DNA of 64,000 nucleotides from positions 5,213,001 through 5,277,000 of the forward strand of contig NZ_CP154260.1 in the NCBI RefSeq assembly GCF_039545795.1, read 5' to 3'. Below, in pieces: positions 24,464 through 34,573 of the stretch; the first letter of the stretch is position 1; every line of letters starts with the position of its first letter. The stretch is from Chitinophaga niabensis. Its GTDB lineage: Bacteria; Bacteroidota; Bacteroidia; Chitinophagales; Chitinophagaceae. The notes beneath the pieces were generated by a model. The model searched no databases and had not been told where the DNA came from. It was given only the letters and a program-made list of their open reading frames with translations. Made by a program: the position numbers and the translations under genes.

Positions 24464-26044
24464 TTACCTCACTTTGGCCATGGTCCTCACCTGTTGTACC
24501 CTCCCATTCTGGAAACGGGCATAGTACATACCATTCGGGAGGCCTTCCCCATTGAAAGTGATGGTATAATCCCCTGCCGCATGTACACTGTCCACCAGCT
24601 TACGGACCAGGCGGCCCATAGTATCAAAGATCTGCACCATGGTATGCCCACCGGCAGTTGTGTAGGAAATAACTGTTTTAGTACTGAAAGGATTGGGATA
24701 GTTGGAGATCAGGGTCTTATTCTCATCTACATCAGGTACGCCTGTTACTACTCCGCAAGCCAGTCCGTTTACCAGTGGAAGGCTTTGGTAGTTCTGCAAC
24801 ATGATCTGATTGAGGTCTGCCGGTTTTACGCAGAACCATTGTTCCAGGATAGAAGCATATACAGAACGGAAATCGTACTGCATGGGAATATTATCTATCG
24901 CAGAAGCTGCATCCGGCATGGTGGGTGTATTACCCAGCACCTGTTGGTTCACATAGTCGCCGAATACGATCATGGGAGCAGAAGCACCATGGTCTGTACC
25001 CATACTGCCGTTGGATTTCACACGGCGGCCGAATTCAGAGAAGGTCATGCCTACTACCCGTTGTGATTTTTTCAGGCCCTTCAGGTCATCTGTAAAGGCT
25101 TTAACGGCTGAAGAGATCTGGCCTAACAGGTTAGCATGGCTACCGGTAGTGGTATCTCCTGCATTGGTTTGATTGGCGTGTGTATCAAAACCGCCGATAC
25201 TCACCATGTAGAGACGGGTCTTTAAGCCTCCAGCCACCAGGCGTGCAACAATCTTCAATTGCGCCGCAAGATGATTGTTGGCAGGATAAGGCCCTTGTTG
25301 CGTAACCTTTGCTGCTGCCGCTTTAATAGAGGTGGCAAATTTATTACTGTGTTCCTGTATGAGGCGGATGTATTTCAATTCCTTACCGGCCCTTGTATTA
25401 GGGATAGGATCTGGTTCATCATCCAGCAGGCCGTAGAAGTCTGTGGCGCTGGTAATAGCCATACCCATGTTCACGGAAGGTCCCTGGAATGCAGGAGACA
25501 CTACAGAACCTATCTGGATGGCCAGCGGGTCCGGCATATCTGCATTGGGATAACCTACCGGATAGTCAGGATATTCTGTTTGCAGGTATCGCCCACCCCA
25601 GCCTGTTGGCAATACGGTATTTGCATCAGATCCGGTGAGCCAGATATCTGTAGCACGGAAGTGAGAGAAGTTGGGGGAAGGATATCCTACGCTATGCAGG
25701 ATACTTACGTGTCCATCATTATACATTTGCTGAATCCCCGTCATGGCAGGATGGATACCTGTTTTGGTCTGGCCGGCCAGTTTCAGTACCCTGCCTTCCG
25801 GGATAGCGATGTTAGCACGGGCAGCCTGGTATTTTCCATATTGGTCCAATGGGATCACCATGTTCAAACCATCATTACCTCCGTTTAACTGGATCATTAC
25901 CAGTACGTGATCATTGTTGGTAGCAGCACCTTCCAGGGCAGACAGTAAAGGGGATGCGCCGAATGCCTGAACGGAAAACCCGTTGATAAACGATGGCAGA
26001 ATGGCAGCAGGAGCGGTATATTTGAGGAAATCTCTACGTTTCAT
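24464..26044 (-). CDS. DUF1501 protein with type IX secretion C-terminal sorting domain
   Basis: A 526-residue exported protein. It begins MKRRDFLKYTAPAAILPSF, a Tat-like signal. The DUF1501 body includes VLVMIQLNGGNDGLNMVIP, GRYLQTEYP and VVGMTFSEFGRRVKSNGSMGTDHGASAPMIVFG, a sulfatase-like metal-site arrangement known for this family. The C-terminus (about 445-526: ISNYPNPFSTKTVISY, VQIFDTMGRLV, LPNGMYYARFQ) is a type A sorting domain for secretion by the type IX system. Biochemical role is unknown. It is the second gene of an operon with DUF1800, 19 bp downstream. Confidence 0.9.
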   Translation of the reverse strand: MKRRDFLKYTAPAAILPSFINGFSVQAFGASPLLSALEGAATNNDHVLVMIQLNGGNDGLNMVIPLDQYGKYQAARANIAIPEGRVLKLAGQTKTGIHPAMTGIQQMYNDGHVSILHSVGYPSPNFSHFRATDIWLTGSDANTVLPTGWGGRYLQTEYPDYPVGYPNADMPDPLAIQIGSVVSPAFQGPSVNMGMAITSATDFYGLLDDEPDPIPNTRAGKELKYIRLIQEHSNKFATSIKAAAAKVTQQGPYPANNHLAAQLKIVARLVAGGLKTRLYMVSIGGFDTHANQTNAGDTTTGSHANLLGQISSAVKAFTDDLKGLKKSQRVVGMTFSEFGRRVKSNGSMGTDHGASAPMIVFGDYVNQQVLGNTPTMPDAASAIDNIPMQYDFRSVYASILEQWFCVKPADLNQIMLQNYQSLPLVNGLACGVVTGVPDVDENKTLISNYPNPFSTKTVISYTTAGGHTMVQIFDTMGRLVRKLVDSVHAAGDYTITFNGEGLPNGMYYARFQNGRVQQVRTMAKVR

Positions 26045-26063
26045 AAATAGGTTTTCAACGTGA

Positions 26064-27707
26064 TCAGGCTAAATGATATTCAGACAGGTTCATGATGTAT
26101 TTGTACAATTCATTCAAATGCTTCAGCACAGTATTCTTATTCATTGTATTGGAGGGGTCCGCTTTGTAAGCAGTCCAGGCCTGCGTCCAGTAATAATCCT
26201 GGTCCTGGCCCAGCAGCAGGAAACTGTTCTTCAGGAAACTCTTTGTTTTGTCAGAAACACCCATTCGGTATAATACGTCCAGCGAATCTTTTACTAAGGC
26301 AACAGGATCTGAGGGATTAGGCATCTGGTCTGCAAATACGATGGGATCAATGGCAAGACCGTTATATCCTGTAGTGATCAAAGCATCCACCATCATATTA
26401 CGCTTAGGCAGTGTATCTGTGTTGATCCACAATTCATGGAACTGCGGCGCCAGGTAATACGCTTCCCAGCCTGAAACGCCCGGAGGATCTCCGATATTCT
26501 GTTGTTGTGTACTGGCTGCGCCCTGTAAAGCTGCCCATTGCTGATAGGCCTGCGCATAATTGGCTGCAGGCGCGAACTTCACGCCAAATTCCCTGCAAAG
26601 CCCTACGGTAAAATCTACCGGGCTTTTGATGAGGCAGCTCATATTTAAAGGATCATAAAAATGTTCGCTCTTGAATAAGGCAGACAGCAATGGTTTTATT
26701 TCATAGTTGGCTGCACGGAAAATATTAGCCAGTGGTTCTATCACATTTGTTTCTGCACCCGCATCTATTTCATAATAAATAAAGAACTGGTAGAATTTGC
26801 GGCAGATGAACTTCGCAACTTCCTGCTGGAGGAAAATAATACCCAGCATATCATCCAGCTCCGTTGTACCTGCCGTGCCGGTTTTACCTGAGATCACTTT
26901 ATTGGAGAACCAGCTGGAGAATTGTTTATTGGTGATATCATGTTTAGTAGGATCGAAATAAGAAGTGCAGGTCACTTTATCTACTTTATAACCTGTGAGC
27001 ACGTGTGCTGCAGCGCGTACATCTTCTTCCTGGTACAATGAATCCGGCCCTTTACCACAAGTGAAAAGTTCCAGCAGTTCCCGTGCATAGTTTTCATCCG
27101 CAGCTGTTTTCTCATTGAGATAACCGTTCAGATATACCAGCATGCCGGGGTCCAGCGTAATTGCTTTCGTGAGGTTCTTGAAATTGCCTAACGCATGAGT
27201 GCGCAAAGCAACATTGTAACCATAACTAAAACGCGCATCGCCGATGGTGTTTGTTTCTGTAGCAAAGTGATTATGCCAGAAGAGTACCATCTTCTCATGG
27301 ATGTTCCTTTCCTGGTTGAGCATCTGCCCTGTCCACCAGGCCTTGTAGGAACCATGGCGTTTGCGGTTCAGATCTTCGTCTCCATCAGGAGCTGTTACCC
27401 ATGGTGCTCCAGGGACTACTCCGGTAGGATCCGTATAGCCGCCGGTGTTATAATTATTTACAGGAGGTGTAAGTGGAATGGTATTGGTGGTAAGTAAAGC
27501 ATCCACGGCTGCGTCCATAGACATGCCTTCAAAATGTCTTACATCCAGTGGTGCAGCGCCAAACATGGCCCTTTTCAGCAAATGCACAACCTGTGCGGTT
27601 CCCCATGCTCCTGAATAAGCAGTGAGTCCGGTATCGGTTCTCGATCCGCTAACTGTCGCAGTTTTTTTGCGGGAAGGGGCAAGTGTTAAGAAATCTCTAC
27701 GGTCCAT
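26064..27707 (-). CDS. DUF1800 protein
   Basis: About 547 residues from the ATG at 27707 (MDRRDFLTLAP); a GTG at 27770 would add 21 residues. The DUF1800 signatures are present: HLLKRAMFGAAPLDV, KMVLFWHNHFAT, ENYARELLELFTCG, EEDVRAAAHVLTGY, DPPGVSGWEAYYL. Families DUF1800 and DUF1501 almost always occur as a pair, as here. Both carry Tat-like starts and are presumably exported; their reaction is not established. Confidence 0.9.
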   Translation of the reverse strand: MDRRDFLTLAPSRKKTATVSGSRTDTGLTAYSGAWGTAQVVHLLKRAMFGAAPLDVRHFEGMSMDAAVDALLTTNTIPLTPPVNNYNTGGYTDPTGVVPGAPWVTAPDGDEDLNRKRHGSYKAWWTGQMLNQERNIHEKMVLFWHNHFATETNTIGDARFSYGYNVALRTHALGNFKNLTKAITLDPGMLVYLNGYLNEKTAADENYARELLELFTCGKGPDSLYQEEDVRAAAHVLTGYKVDKVTCTSYFDPTKHDITNKQFSSWFSNKVISGKTGTAGTTELDDMLGIIFLQQEVAKFICRKFYQFFIYYEIDAGAETNVIEPLANIFRAANYEIKPLLSALFKSEHFYDPLNMSCLIKSPVDFTVGLCREFGVKFAPAANYAQAYQQWAALQGAASTQQQNIGDPPGVSGWEAYYLAPQFHELWINTDTLPKRNMMVDALITTGYNGLAIDPIVFADQMPNPSDPVALVKDSLDVLYRMGVSDKTKSFLKNSFLLLGQDQDYYWTQAWTAYKADPSNTMNKNTVLKHLNELYKYIMNLSEYHLA

Positions 27708-27770
27708 TTGGGATACGGTTATACGATGATCAGTTAAATTGTGAGCCGTTGCCTTATCAGATTGATTCAC

Positions 27771-28010
27771 GCAATTTTCCGGGCATAGTTAGGCATCTAC
27801 GGTTTTTCAGAAAGCAAATTAACAAAAAGTTTAATTCAATCATATTATTTTATATGATTTAACGAATAAACTATTTTACTCAATTGATCCTGAAGCAAAA
27901 GCCCGCCAAAGAAAAAGCCGCTGAAGTGAGTGACACAACGGCGGCTGATGAAAGATATAAAGTTGGTAACTAACTGAATTATAGGAGGCTTTTGATGCCT
28001 GCCAGGTGAT
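27771..28010. other. Intergenic stretch without recognised gene
   Basis: AT-rich from 27800 to 27890, then a weak GCCGC/GCGGC inverted repeat near 27920-27955. I see no conserved gene, RNA or clear promoter. The tandem array at the thiolase 3' end follows. Confidence 0.4.
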
Positions 28011-28016
28011 AACTAC

Positions 28017-28221
28017 CTGATTATATGAGGTTTCAACTACCCTGATCATCTGATAACCACCTGATTATACAAGGTTTTCAACCACCCTGATCATCTGATA
28101 ACTACCTGATTATACAAGGTTTTCGATCACCCTGATCACCTGATACCTATCTGATTATAAGAGGTTTGATCTCCCTGATAGGTTGACAACCACCTGCCTA
28201 CACCAGGTTTTCAATCACCCC
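28017..28221. repeat. Tandem array of about 45 bp copying the 3' end of the thiolase gene
   Basis: Unit starts on the plus strand are 28017, 28061, 28106, 28151 and 28194 (44, 45, 45 and 43 bp apart), consensus CTGATTATACAAGGTTTTC followed by A/G-TCACCCTGATCATCTGATAA. The unit at 28194 is the real end of the thiolase gene. Read on the minus strand, the copies at 28106 and 28061 encode VIENLV-stop and VVENLV-stop, matching the thiolase C-terminus VIENLV-stop; the outer copies have decayed. Confidence 0.75.
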
Positions 28222-29376
28222 CGCAATCCCCTGGCCACCTCCCACACAGGCTGTAACGATCCCGTATTTCTTTTTGAGGCGCTGCATATCGTTCATGATC
28301 TGGATGCTGAGCTTAGCTCCTGTACATCCCAAAGGATGCCCCAGGGCAATGGCCCCTCCATTAATATTCACCTTTTCAGGGTCCATACCCAATTCCCGGA
28401 TCACGGCCAGGGACTGGGAAGCAAAGGCTTCGTTTAATTCTACCAGGTCTATGTCGTTCAACGTTTTGCCTGCTAATTTCAGGGCCTTGGGCACTGCGGC
28501 AACAGGTCCTATTCCCATAATCCTGGGATGCACCCCTGCAGAGGCACAGGCAACAAGGCGGCCAATGGGTTGAAGATTCAGCTCCTTCACCATCCTTTCA
28601 CTCATCACTATTACAAATGCCGCACCATCGCTGGTTTGGGAAGAGTTACCTGCTGTAACGGATCCCCCCGCGGCAAAAACAGGTTTTAACTTGGCAAGTG
28701 CCTCCGGCGAAGTATCTGCACGAGGACCCTCATCTGTATCCACCGTATAAGTTTTGCTTTGTTTTTTGCCCTTTTCATTCACAAATACTTCTTCCACATT
28801 GATGGGCAAAATGCCTGGTTTGAAATATCCGTTCTTGATAGCGTTAATGGCACGCTGGTGAGATTGATAAGAGAACTGATCCTGGTCTTCCCGGCTCACG
28901 TTGAATTCTTTCGATACAGCCTCTGCGGTAAGGCCCATACTGAGATAATAATCCGGTGTGGTGCTGGTTACGCTGTAAGCCGGAACGGTTTTCCAGCCTA
29001 CGGTGGGTACCAGGCTCATACTTTCCGTACCACCTGCTACGATACATTCTGCCTGCCCTGTTTGGATCTTGGCGGTAGCGATAGCAATGGTTTCCAGTCC
29101 TGATGCACAATAACGGTTCACTGTCATGCCCGGCACTTCAATTCCCAATGCGCGTACGGAGATCATTCTGCCGATCTGCAAACCCTGTTCCGCTTCCGGA
29201 ACAGCGTTTCCTACGATCAGATCGTCCACCCGCTTAGGGTCCAGTTGCGGAATGGTGGCCAGTAAGCCTTTGATCACATCCACAGCCAGATCATCCGGTC
29301 TGTAGAAACGGAAACCTCCTCTCTTTGACTTCGTTACGGCGGTCCTGAATCCTGCCACTATATATGCTTCCTGCAT
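28198..29376 (-). CDS. Acetyl-CoA C-acyltransferase (thiolase)
   Basis: A 392-residue thiolase that cleaves 3-ketoacyl-CoA (or joins acetyl-CoA units) in fatty-acid oxidation. The nucleophile Cys90 lies in VNRYCASGLETI; the C-terminal active site has NINGGAIALGHPLGCTGAK and CVGGGQGIAGVIE. Length is normal. No other beta-oxidation genes are adjacent. Its last codons form the first unit of the downstream tandem array. Preference for long- or short-chain substrates (FadA or AtoB type) cannot be decided. Confidence 0.92.
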   Translation of the reverse strand: MQEAYIVAGFRTAVTKSKRGGFRFYRPDDLAVDVIKGLLATIPQLDPKRVDDLIVGNAVPEAEQGLQIGRMISVRALGIEVPGMTVNRYCASGLETIAIATAKIQTGQAECIVAGGTESMSLVPTVGWKTVPAYSVTSTTPDYYLSMGLTAEAVSKEFNVSREDQDQFSYQSHQRAINAIKNGYFKPGILPINVEEVFVNEKGKKQSKTYTVDTDEGPRADTSPEALAKLKPVFAAGGSVTAGNSSQTSDGAAFVIVMSERMVKELNLQPIGRLVACASAGVHPRIMGIGPVAAVPKALKLAGKTLNDIDLVELNEAFASQSLAVIRELGMDPEKVNINGGAIALGHPLGCTGAKLSIQIMNDMQRLKKKYGIVTACVGGGQGIAGVIENLV

Positions 29377-29462
29377 GGTTATCGGGTTTTGCTCTTTCCA
29401 AATTTAAGGAATTTGAGCCTTATCTGAACGGAGAGCATAGCAAAGAAGTTGTATCAACCGGA

Positions 29463-30305
29463 TTATTTGATCTCCAGCTGCAAACGGGCTGCATTTACCC
29501 CTGCCAGGATCCCATACCCCTTGTTCACATTGCTATGCACACGGTTCAGATCTACCAGCGGATTACCGTCATTGGTGGTTTGCAGTTCCAGTGTTTTATA
29601 ATATTTAAAGGCATCCTGCGTAAGCCCGGTTACTTCCAGGATGAGAATTTCCCCTTTTACATTCACATTCTTCGTTTGCATCACCACTGTAATTTCACTG
29701 CCATCAAAACGTTGATCTGCAATGAAATTCACTTCCCGATAATTCTCTGCGATCAGGTCTGTAAAGTTATTATTGTAGGAAGGATCGAAACGGTACAGCA
29801 AACGTTCACTCAATACTACCTGGTTGGCGGGCGACATAACGCCTCTGTATAAACGGAACTGATAAGCATCCCATCCCGGCAGATCTTTCAGCACAAACTT
29901 TACCCGGTTACCGCCTGCCTGCCCAAAGGGCTCACTGATCTGCGGTTGCCGGGGCAAAGTATCTTTGGCAGTAACAGTATCCAGCCCTGCCGCGGTCACT
30001 TTAATATTGTATTCCACATTTTTCGGTGCAGGTGTTTGCGATACAAAATATCCTTTCCCGTTGATCACCTGCCATTGCAAAGGAAGTTTTGTACTACCTG
30101 CCATCAGGCTTACATCCGCATTTGGGATTTCGGGGAACACGGCCCCTCCGGGAGGTTGCGAACGCGTAACACGGATATACACAGCACTGTCCGGCTGAAT
30201 AAACGAATTCACCACAATCCTGTCCCCATCATAAGGAACATCCATCTCTACTACCTTTTCACAGGCCGTTGCAGCTACCATCAATAACAACATCCATCTT
30301 TTCAT
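29463..30305 (-). CDS. DUF4249 lipoprotein, last gene of the sigma/FecR/receptor operon
   Basis: A 280-residue lipoprotein (signal ending AATAC, Cys15, then EKVVEMDVPYDGDRIVVNSFIQPDSAVYIRVTRSQPP). This start is typical of DUF4249, encoded downstream of FecA-like TonB receptors in Bacteroidota; it is thought to be a surface partner of the receptor. It begins 1 bp after the receptor stop, so the two are translationally coupled. Confidence 0.88.
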   Translation of the reverse strand: MKRWMLLLMVAATACEKVVEMDVPYDGDRIVVNSFIQPDSAVYIRVTRSQPPGGAVFPEIPNADVSLMAGSTKLPLQWQVINGKGYFVSQTPAPKNVEYNIKVTAAGLDTVTAKDTLPRQPQISEPFGQAGGNRVKFVLKDLPGWDAYQFRLYRGVMSPANQVVLSERLLYRFDPSYNNNFTDLIAENYREVNFIADQRFDGSEITVVMQTKNVNVKGEILILEVTGLTQDAFKYYKTLELQTTNDGNPLVDLNRVHSNVNKGYGILAGVNAARLQLEIK

Positions 30306-30306
30306 A

Positions 30307-32955
30307 TCAAAACTTTATGGCGTAAGAAATACTGGGCAAAATGGGCAAAATGCTAAACTTCGTCAGCTCCCGCTTAAGTGTTTCTTCATTCCTTTTATAA
30401 GTATAGAAGAAAGGATTCTTCTGGTTGTATACGTTATAAAGACTAATATTCAGGATGTAACGAACACCTTTCCGCTCCTTGGTATGCGTAGCACCGATAT
30501 CCAGCCGGTGTGTGTTTTCCATGCGTAATGTGTTGCGGTTCCCGATCAGGTCTACATCCCTTGGATCTACTGTAGTAGGCGGCAGATGCGGCGATGGGTC
30601 CATGATCCTTTCATAACTGCCGGAGGGTAAGGTTAAAGGAGCACCCGTTGCAAATTCCCATTGAGCAGAAAGCTCCCATCTTTTTCCCAGTTGCTGTGTG
30701 AGCACTACTTCTATATCATGCCGGCGATCATATTTATAAGGGAACACGGCACCATTATTCACATTGGGGAATGCACGTTCAGACCATGCCAGCGTGTAAC
30801 CGATCCATCCTTTTAACTTTCCTCTCTTTTTCTGTAGCAGGAACTCTGAACCATAACTCCAGCCACGGCCCACCACCACATTGTCTTCCCAGCTATTGGT
30901 GGCAGATTGAAAGTTGTCCGCCGTTTCCTGGTATTCTATCACGTTCTGCATCGTTTTCGCGTATAACTCCATCGACATTTCAAACATATTATTGTTGGAT
31001 GTTTTCGCTAAACCAATGGCGAACTGGTTGGAAAACATGGGCGGTACTTTTTTAGTAGTCGCCACCCAAAGATCGGTTGGCAGAAAGGTGGCATTATTGG
31101 TGAGCAGGTGAATATATTGCGTCATGCTGGTGTAGGACAACTTGAAAGCCCACTTGCGCGGCAGCAGGTAACGGAAGCCCAGCCTGGGTTGTACGGAAAT
31201 ATATGACCTGCCGGAAACGAGGAAAGAAGATGCATGTGTACCCAGGTTGAGGTACATGGAATCTGCTATTTTAAAATCATCTTCCCAATACAAAGAAAGC
31301 TCCACTCCTTTGTTGGTCGTGTTATTATAAGCAGTGTCCGTGAGCCGCGTTGAATCTGAAATATTCATGAACCGGGTAATACCGGGCTGAAAAATATGCC
31401 AGGTGGCTTGTGCCCCAAAACGCAATGTGTGTATAGGATTGGGCCGGAACTCAAAATCTATTTTAGCACCTGCGTTCTGTACTTTGGAAAAGTAACGCCC
31501 ATACATACTGTCCGATTCCGTGATCGCATTCTGTGCTTCATATCTATACTCATATTCTGTATCAAACAGGAACTGCGAATAATTTATGGTAACGTTGGAA
31601 AACAACTTGGGATTATAAATATGGTTCCAGCGAAGGGAATAAGCCTGGTTGCCCCATCCCAGCGCAAAGTTCATTCTTTCATGATAACGTTTGGCGGCAC
31701 CGTTCAGGGAATCAAATCCTCTGTCCCGCTTCACCCGCATATTGTCCCTTCCGCCATAAGCGCTTAAAAAGAGCCGGTCTTTGGGAGAAAAGATATGATT
31801 GATCTTGGCATTGGCATCAAAAAAATAAGCCCAGAATTCACCACTATCTCCTAATTTCAGTCCTTCTATGGCTGCATCCTGTGCCAGCAGATCTGCATAG
31901 GTACGGCGGCCTGTTATAATAAAAGAAGTTTTGCCTTTGATGATGGGGCCTTCTATCATTATACGGGAAGCAATTAATCCAAGTGAAAACTCCCCATGAT
32001 AACCATGCATGTCACCATCTTTCATGGAAATATCCACCACAGAAGATAACCTGCCGCCGTAACGAGCAGGGAATGCACCTTTGTAGAGGTCTACGTTCTT
32101 AATGATATCAGGATTAAATACGGAAAACAAACCGAAGAGATGCGTGGAATTGTATACCGGTGTACCATCCAATAAGATCAGGTTCTGATCAGGACTGCCC
32201 CCGCGTACATGAATACCACTGGTTCCTTCCATACCTCCTCCCACTCCCGGCATGGCCTGTATGGTACGGAGCACATCTGTTTCTCCCAACATGCGTGGCA
32301 TGGCTTTTACCTGCGCAACCGGCATCCCTACTTTACTCATCTGCGTTTGTTCCTGTAAGGGAGGAAGATGCTGGTCCGTAATTTCCACTTCCTGCAAAGT
32401 ATTAATGGGAGAAAGTTTGATGTTCATCTGTTTATTCACATCATCTTTCAACGGAATGCTCATGGGCGAATAACTAACATAGGTGACCATTAAGCTCATG
32501 GTATCCTTTGCTGTGGTAAGACTGTAAAATCCGTATTGATTGGTAGTAGTACCTACCTGTAATTTGGGGAAGTACACAGTAGCACCGATCAGTTTTTATC
32601 CCGTGCGTGCATCTTCCACAAAACCACTGATGGTGCGGGTATTGCTTTGTTTTACGGTGAGTACCAGCTGATCTCCGATACGTTTATATTGAATGCCGTT
32701 TTCTGTAAAGAGAAGATCTAACACACGGCGGAGTGTCATCTCCTTTGCGTTGAGTGATACAAGCCGGTTCATTTTAACAACATCCCGGCTGTACGAAAAG
32801 TGAATGCCATATTCCTTTTCTATGATCTCACATGCGGCAGACAGGGGTTGGTTATTGAGCCTTAAAGAAATTTTTGTGCGCCAATTCCACGCCAAAACCT
32901 GCATAGGGATAACGACAAATAGGAATCCCAGCAGGATTTTCCTGGCCAATGACAT
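30307..32955 (-). pseudogene. FecA-type TonB-dependent receptor interrupted by an in-frame TAA
   Basis: The frame from ATG 32955 encodes a signal peptide, an STN domain (ISLRLNNQPLSAACEIIEKE..., about 25-105) and the start of a carboxypeptidase-like domain (ISGFVEDARTG), then TAA at 32596-32598. The same frame continues KLIGATVYFPKLQVGTTTNQ through plug (GIHVRGGSPDQNLILLDGTPVYN) and barrel to 30307. Replacing the TAA by one codon gives an 882-residue protein of normal architecture. One base change (for example GAA to TAA) explains it; a sequencing error or readthrough is also possible. The rest shows no decay, so the mutation is recent if real. Confidence 0.85.
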
Positions 32956-32980
32956 GTTATAGTAGTTTTTTTAGTTAGGT

Positions 32981-33925
32981 TTATTTGATGGAATAGCCCT
33001 GTACGGTTTTCTCAACCGCTGTGTTAGTGATGAAAGCAATGGTTGCCAGAACATTATCGATAGGCTCGTTTTCAAAGTTTGCCGTCACCGCTTTTTCCAG
33101 GAGGGTTGCATCCGTTATTTCCACTTCCACCCCATACACCACCTCAATGGTCTTTATCACTTTCTCCAAAGGTACGTTACTAAACACCAGTTGCCGCCGG
33201 TTGAGGTCCTGCACATTTTCTGCCACGGCAAAAGGCTCCTTTTGCTGATCGCGGCGTAAGATCATTCCCGGGGTCAATATCACACTATCCTTTTTATCCA
33301 GGTCCGTTACCATGATCTTTCCGCTGTTCACCAGTACCACCAGGGAACTGTCCTGCGGTTTGAAGTCAACCATAAAACGGGTACCCAGTACTTTTATTTC
33401 CGTATGGCCCAATACAATTACAAAAGGATGTTCTGCATTCTGCGCAATATCAAAATGGGCTTTACCGGTAAAATGTACCCGGCGTTCCACTTTCCCGAAC
33501 CCTTTTGCAAGGTGCATCTCTGCATTACTTTCCATGCTTACCCGGCTGCCATCTTTCAATTCCGCTTGTTGTGCACCAGCAAAAACCTGCTCTTTTGCCG
33601 GCTTTAGAAAAAACAGCCCAACGCCAAGCGCCAATACCAGCACCGCTGCCACTTTCAGCATCCAATGCATTTTACGCACCCGTGGTTCTTCAACCCCGAT
33701 AGTAGTTTTCAACCGTTGCCAGCTGGATTCTGTATCCAGCCCGGGGATATTCCCCACGGGGCGCAATGCATCCAGCATCCTGCGTATGGAAGAAAGAATT
33801 TCTTCATTCGCAGGATCTTCCTTCCGCCAGGTTTCCACCCATTGGCGCTCTACAGCATCCGCTTCATTCAGCAGATACTTGCACAGCAAGGAATATATAG
33901 CCTCATCAGGTTGCAAAATGCCCAT
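32981..33925 (-). CDS. FecR-family anti-sigma factor
   Basis: A 314-residue inner-membrane protein: cytoplasmic N-terminal part with the short sigma-binding helices (YSLLCKYLLNEADAVERQWVETW), one membrane helix (MLKVAAVLVLALGVGLFFL, about 86-104), and a periplasmic FecR domain (GSRVSMESNAEMHLAKGF, GKAHFDIAQNAEHPFVIVLGHTEIKVLGTRFMV) with a C-terminal DUF4974-like secretin/STN-type fold. It holds the sigma factor encoded upstream until signalled by the receptor's STN domain. With the receptor broken after its STN domain, that signal path may be altered. Confidence 0.92.
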   Translation of the reverse strand: MGILQPDEAIYSLLCKYLLNEADAVERQWVETWRKEDPANEEILSSIRRMLDALRPVGNIPGLDTESSWQRLKTTIGVEEPRVRKMHWMLKVAAVLVLALGVGLFFLKPAKEQVFAGAQQAELKDGSRVSMESNAEMHLAKGFGKVERRVHFTGKAHFDIAQNAEHPFVIVLGHTEIKVLGTRFMVDFKPQDSSLVVLVNSGKIMVTDLDKKDSVILTPGMILRRDQQKEPFAVAENVQDLNRRQLVFSNVPLEKVIKTIEVVYGVEVEITDATLLEKAVTANFENEPIDNVLATIAFITNTAVEKTVQGYSIK

Positions 33926-33986
33926 GAACAGTTGTAATGTTAATCAGTTTCGGGAAGAGGACGCATCTAATATCGTCTTACCCCCA

Positions 33987-34493
33987 TTATAAAAAAAGAT
34001 TCAGGTACTCCTTCAGCTCCTGGTGGAGGATCTTGAGGGCCTTACCCATTTGATTTTCAACAGTTTTAACGGAAATATTCATCACACTGGCTATCTCGGC
34101 ATATTTTAACTGCTGTTTCCGGCTGAGCACAAAAACTTCCCGGCAACGTTCCGGCAACTTTTCGAGTGCCGCCTCCAGTTTATTTTCCAACTCCCGCGCC
34201 TGCAGGGAAAGATGCACCTCCGTTTCCTGCATCTGGCCAAAGGAATTTTCCCTTTCGGACCGTACATTCTGCTTTCGCCATTGGCTGATAGCCGTATTCC
34301 GGATAGCAGAAAAGAGATAAGAACGCTCGGAACCCTGTATGGCAATGCTTGCCCGCTTTTCCCAAAGCTGGGAAAAAACAAGCTGCACTACCTCTTCTGC
34401 CTCATAGGGATCACCAATATAATGGGTGGCGAATGCCAGGCAATGAGTATGGTGCTCTTTAAAAATTCTTTCGAAAGTATGGAGCTCCAACAT
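33987..34493 (-). CDS. ECF sigma factor (FecI-like)
   Basis: A 168-residue sigma-70 family regulator. Region 2 spans about residues 10-80 ([33 protein letters not shown]) and region 4 about 105-160 ([47 protein letters not shown]). It starts the sigma/anti-sigma/receptor/DUF4249 operon and is divergent from pyrD by 80 bp. Confidence 0.93.
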   Translation of the reverse strand: MLELHTFERIFKEHHTHCLAFATHYIGDPYEAEEVVQLVFSQLWEKRASIAIQGSERSYLFSAIRNTAISQWRKQNVRSERENSFGQMQETEVHLSLQARELENKLEAALEKLPERCREVFVLSRKQQLKYAEIASVMNISVKTVENQMGKALKILHQELKEYLNLFL

Positions 34494-34559
34494 ATTATAA
34501 CGTGGGCAAAAATATGTGGCTACCGCTGATTAACCAAATAGCGATTCTCTCCGATTTTA

Positions 34560-34567
34560 TATCTTTG
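34560..34567 (+). promoter_or_regulatory. Promoter -7 element of pyrD
   Basis: TATCTTTG matches TAnnTTTG and lies 6 bp before the ATG at 34574, which argues against the longer reading frame starting at 34502. Confidence 0.5.
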
Positions 34568-34573
34568 CCCCAC

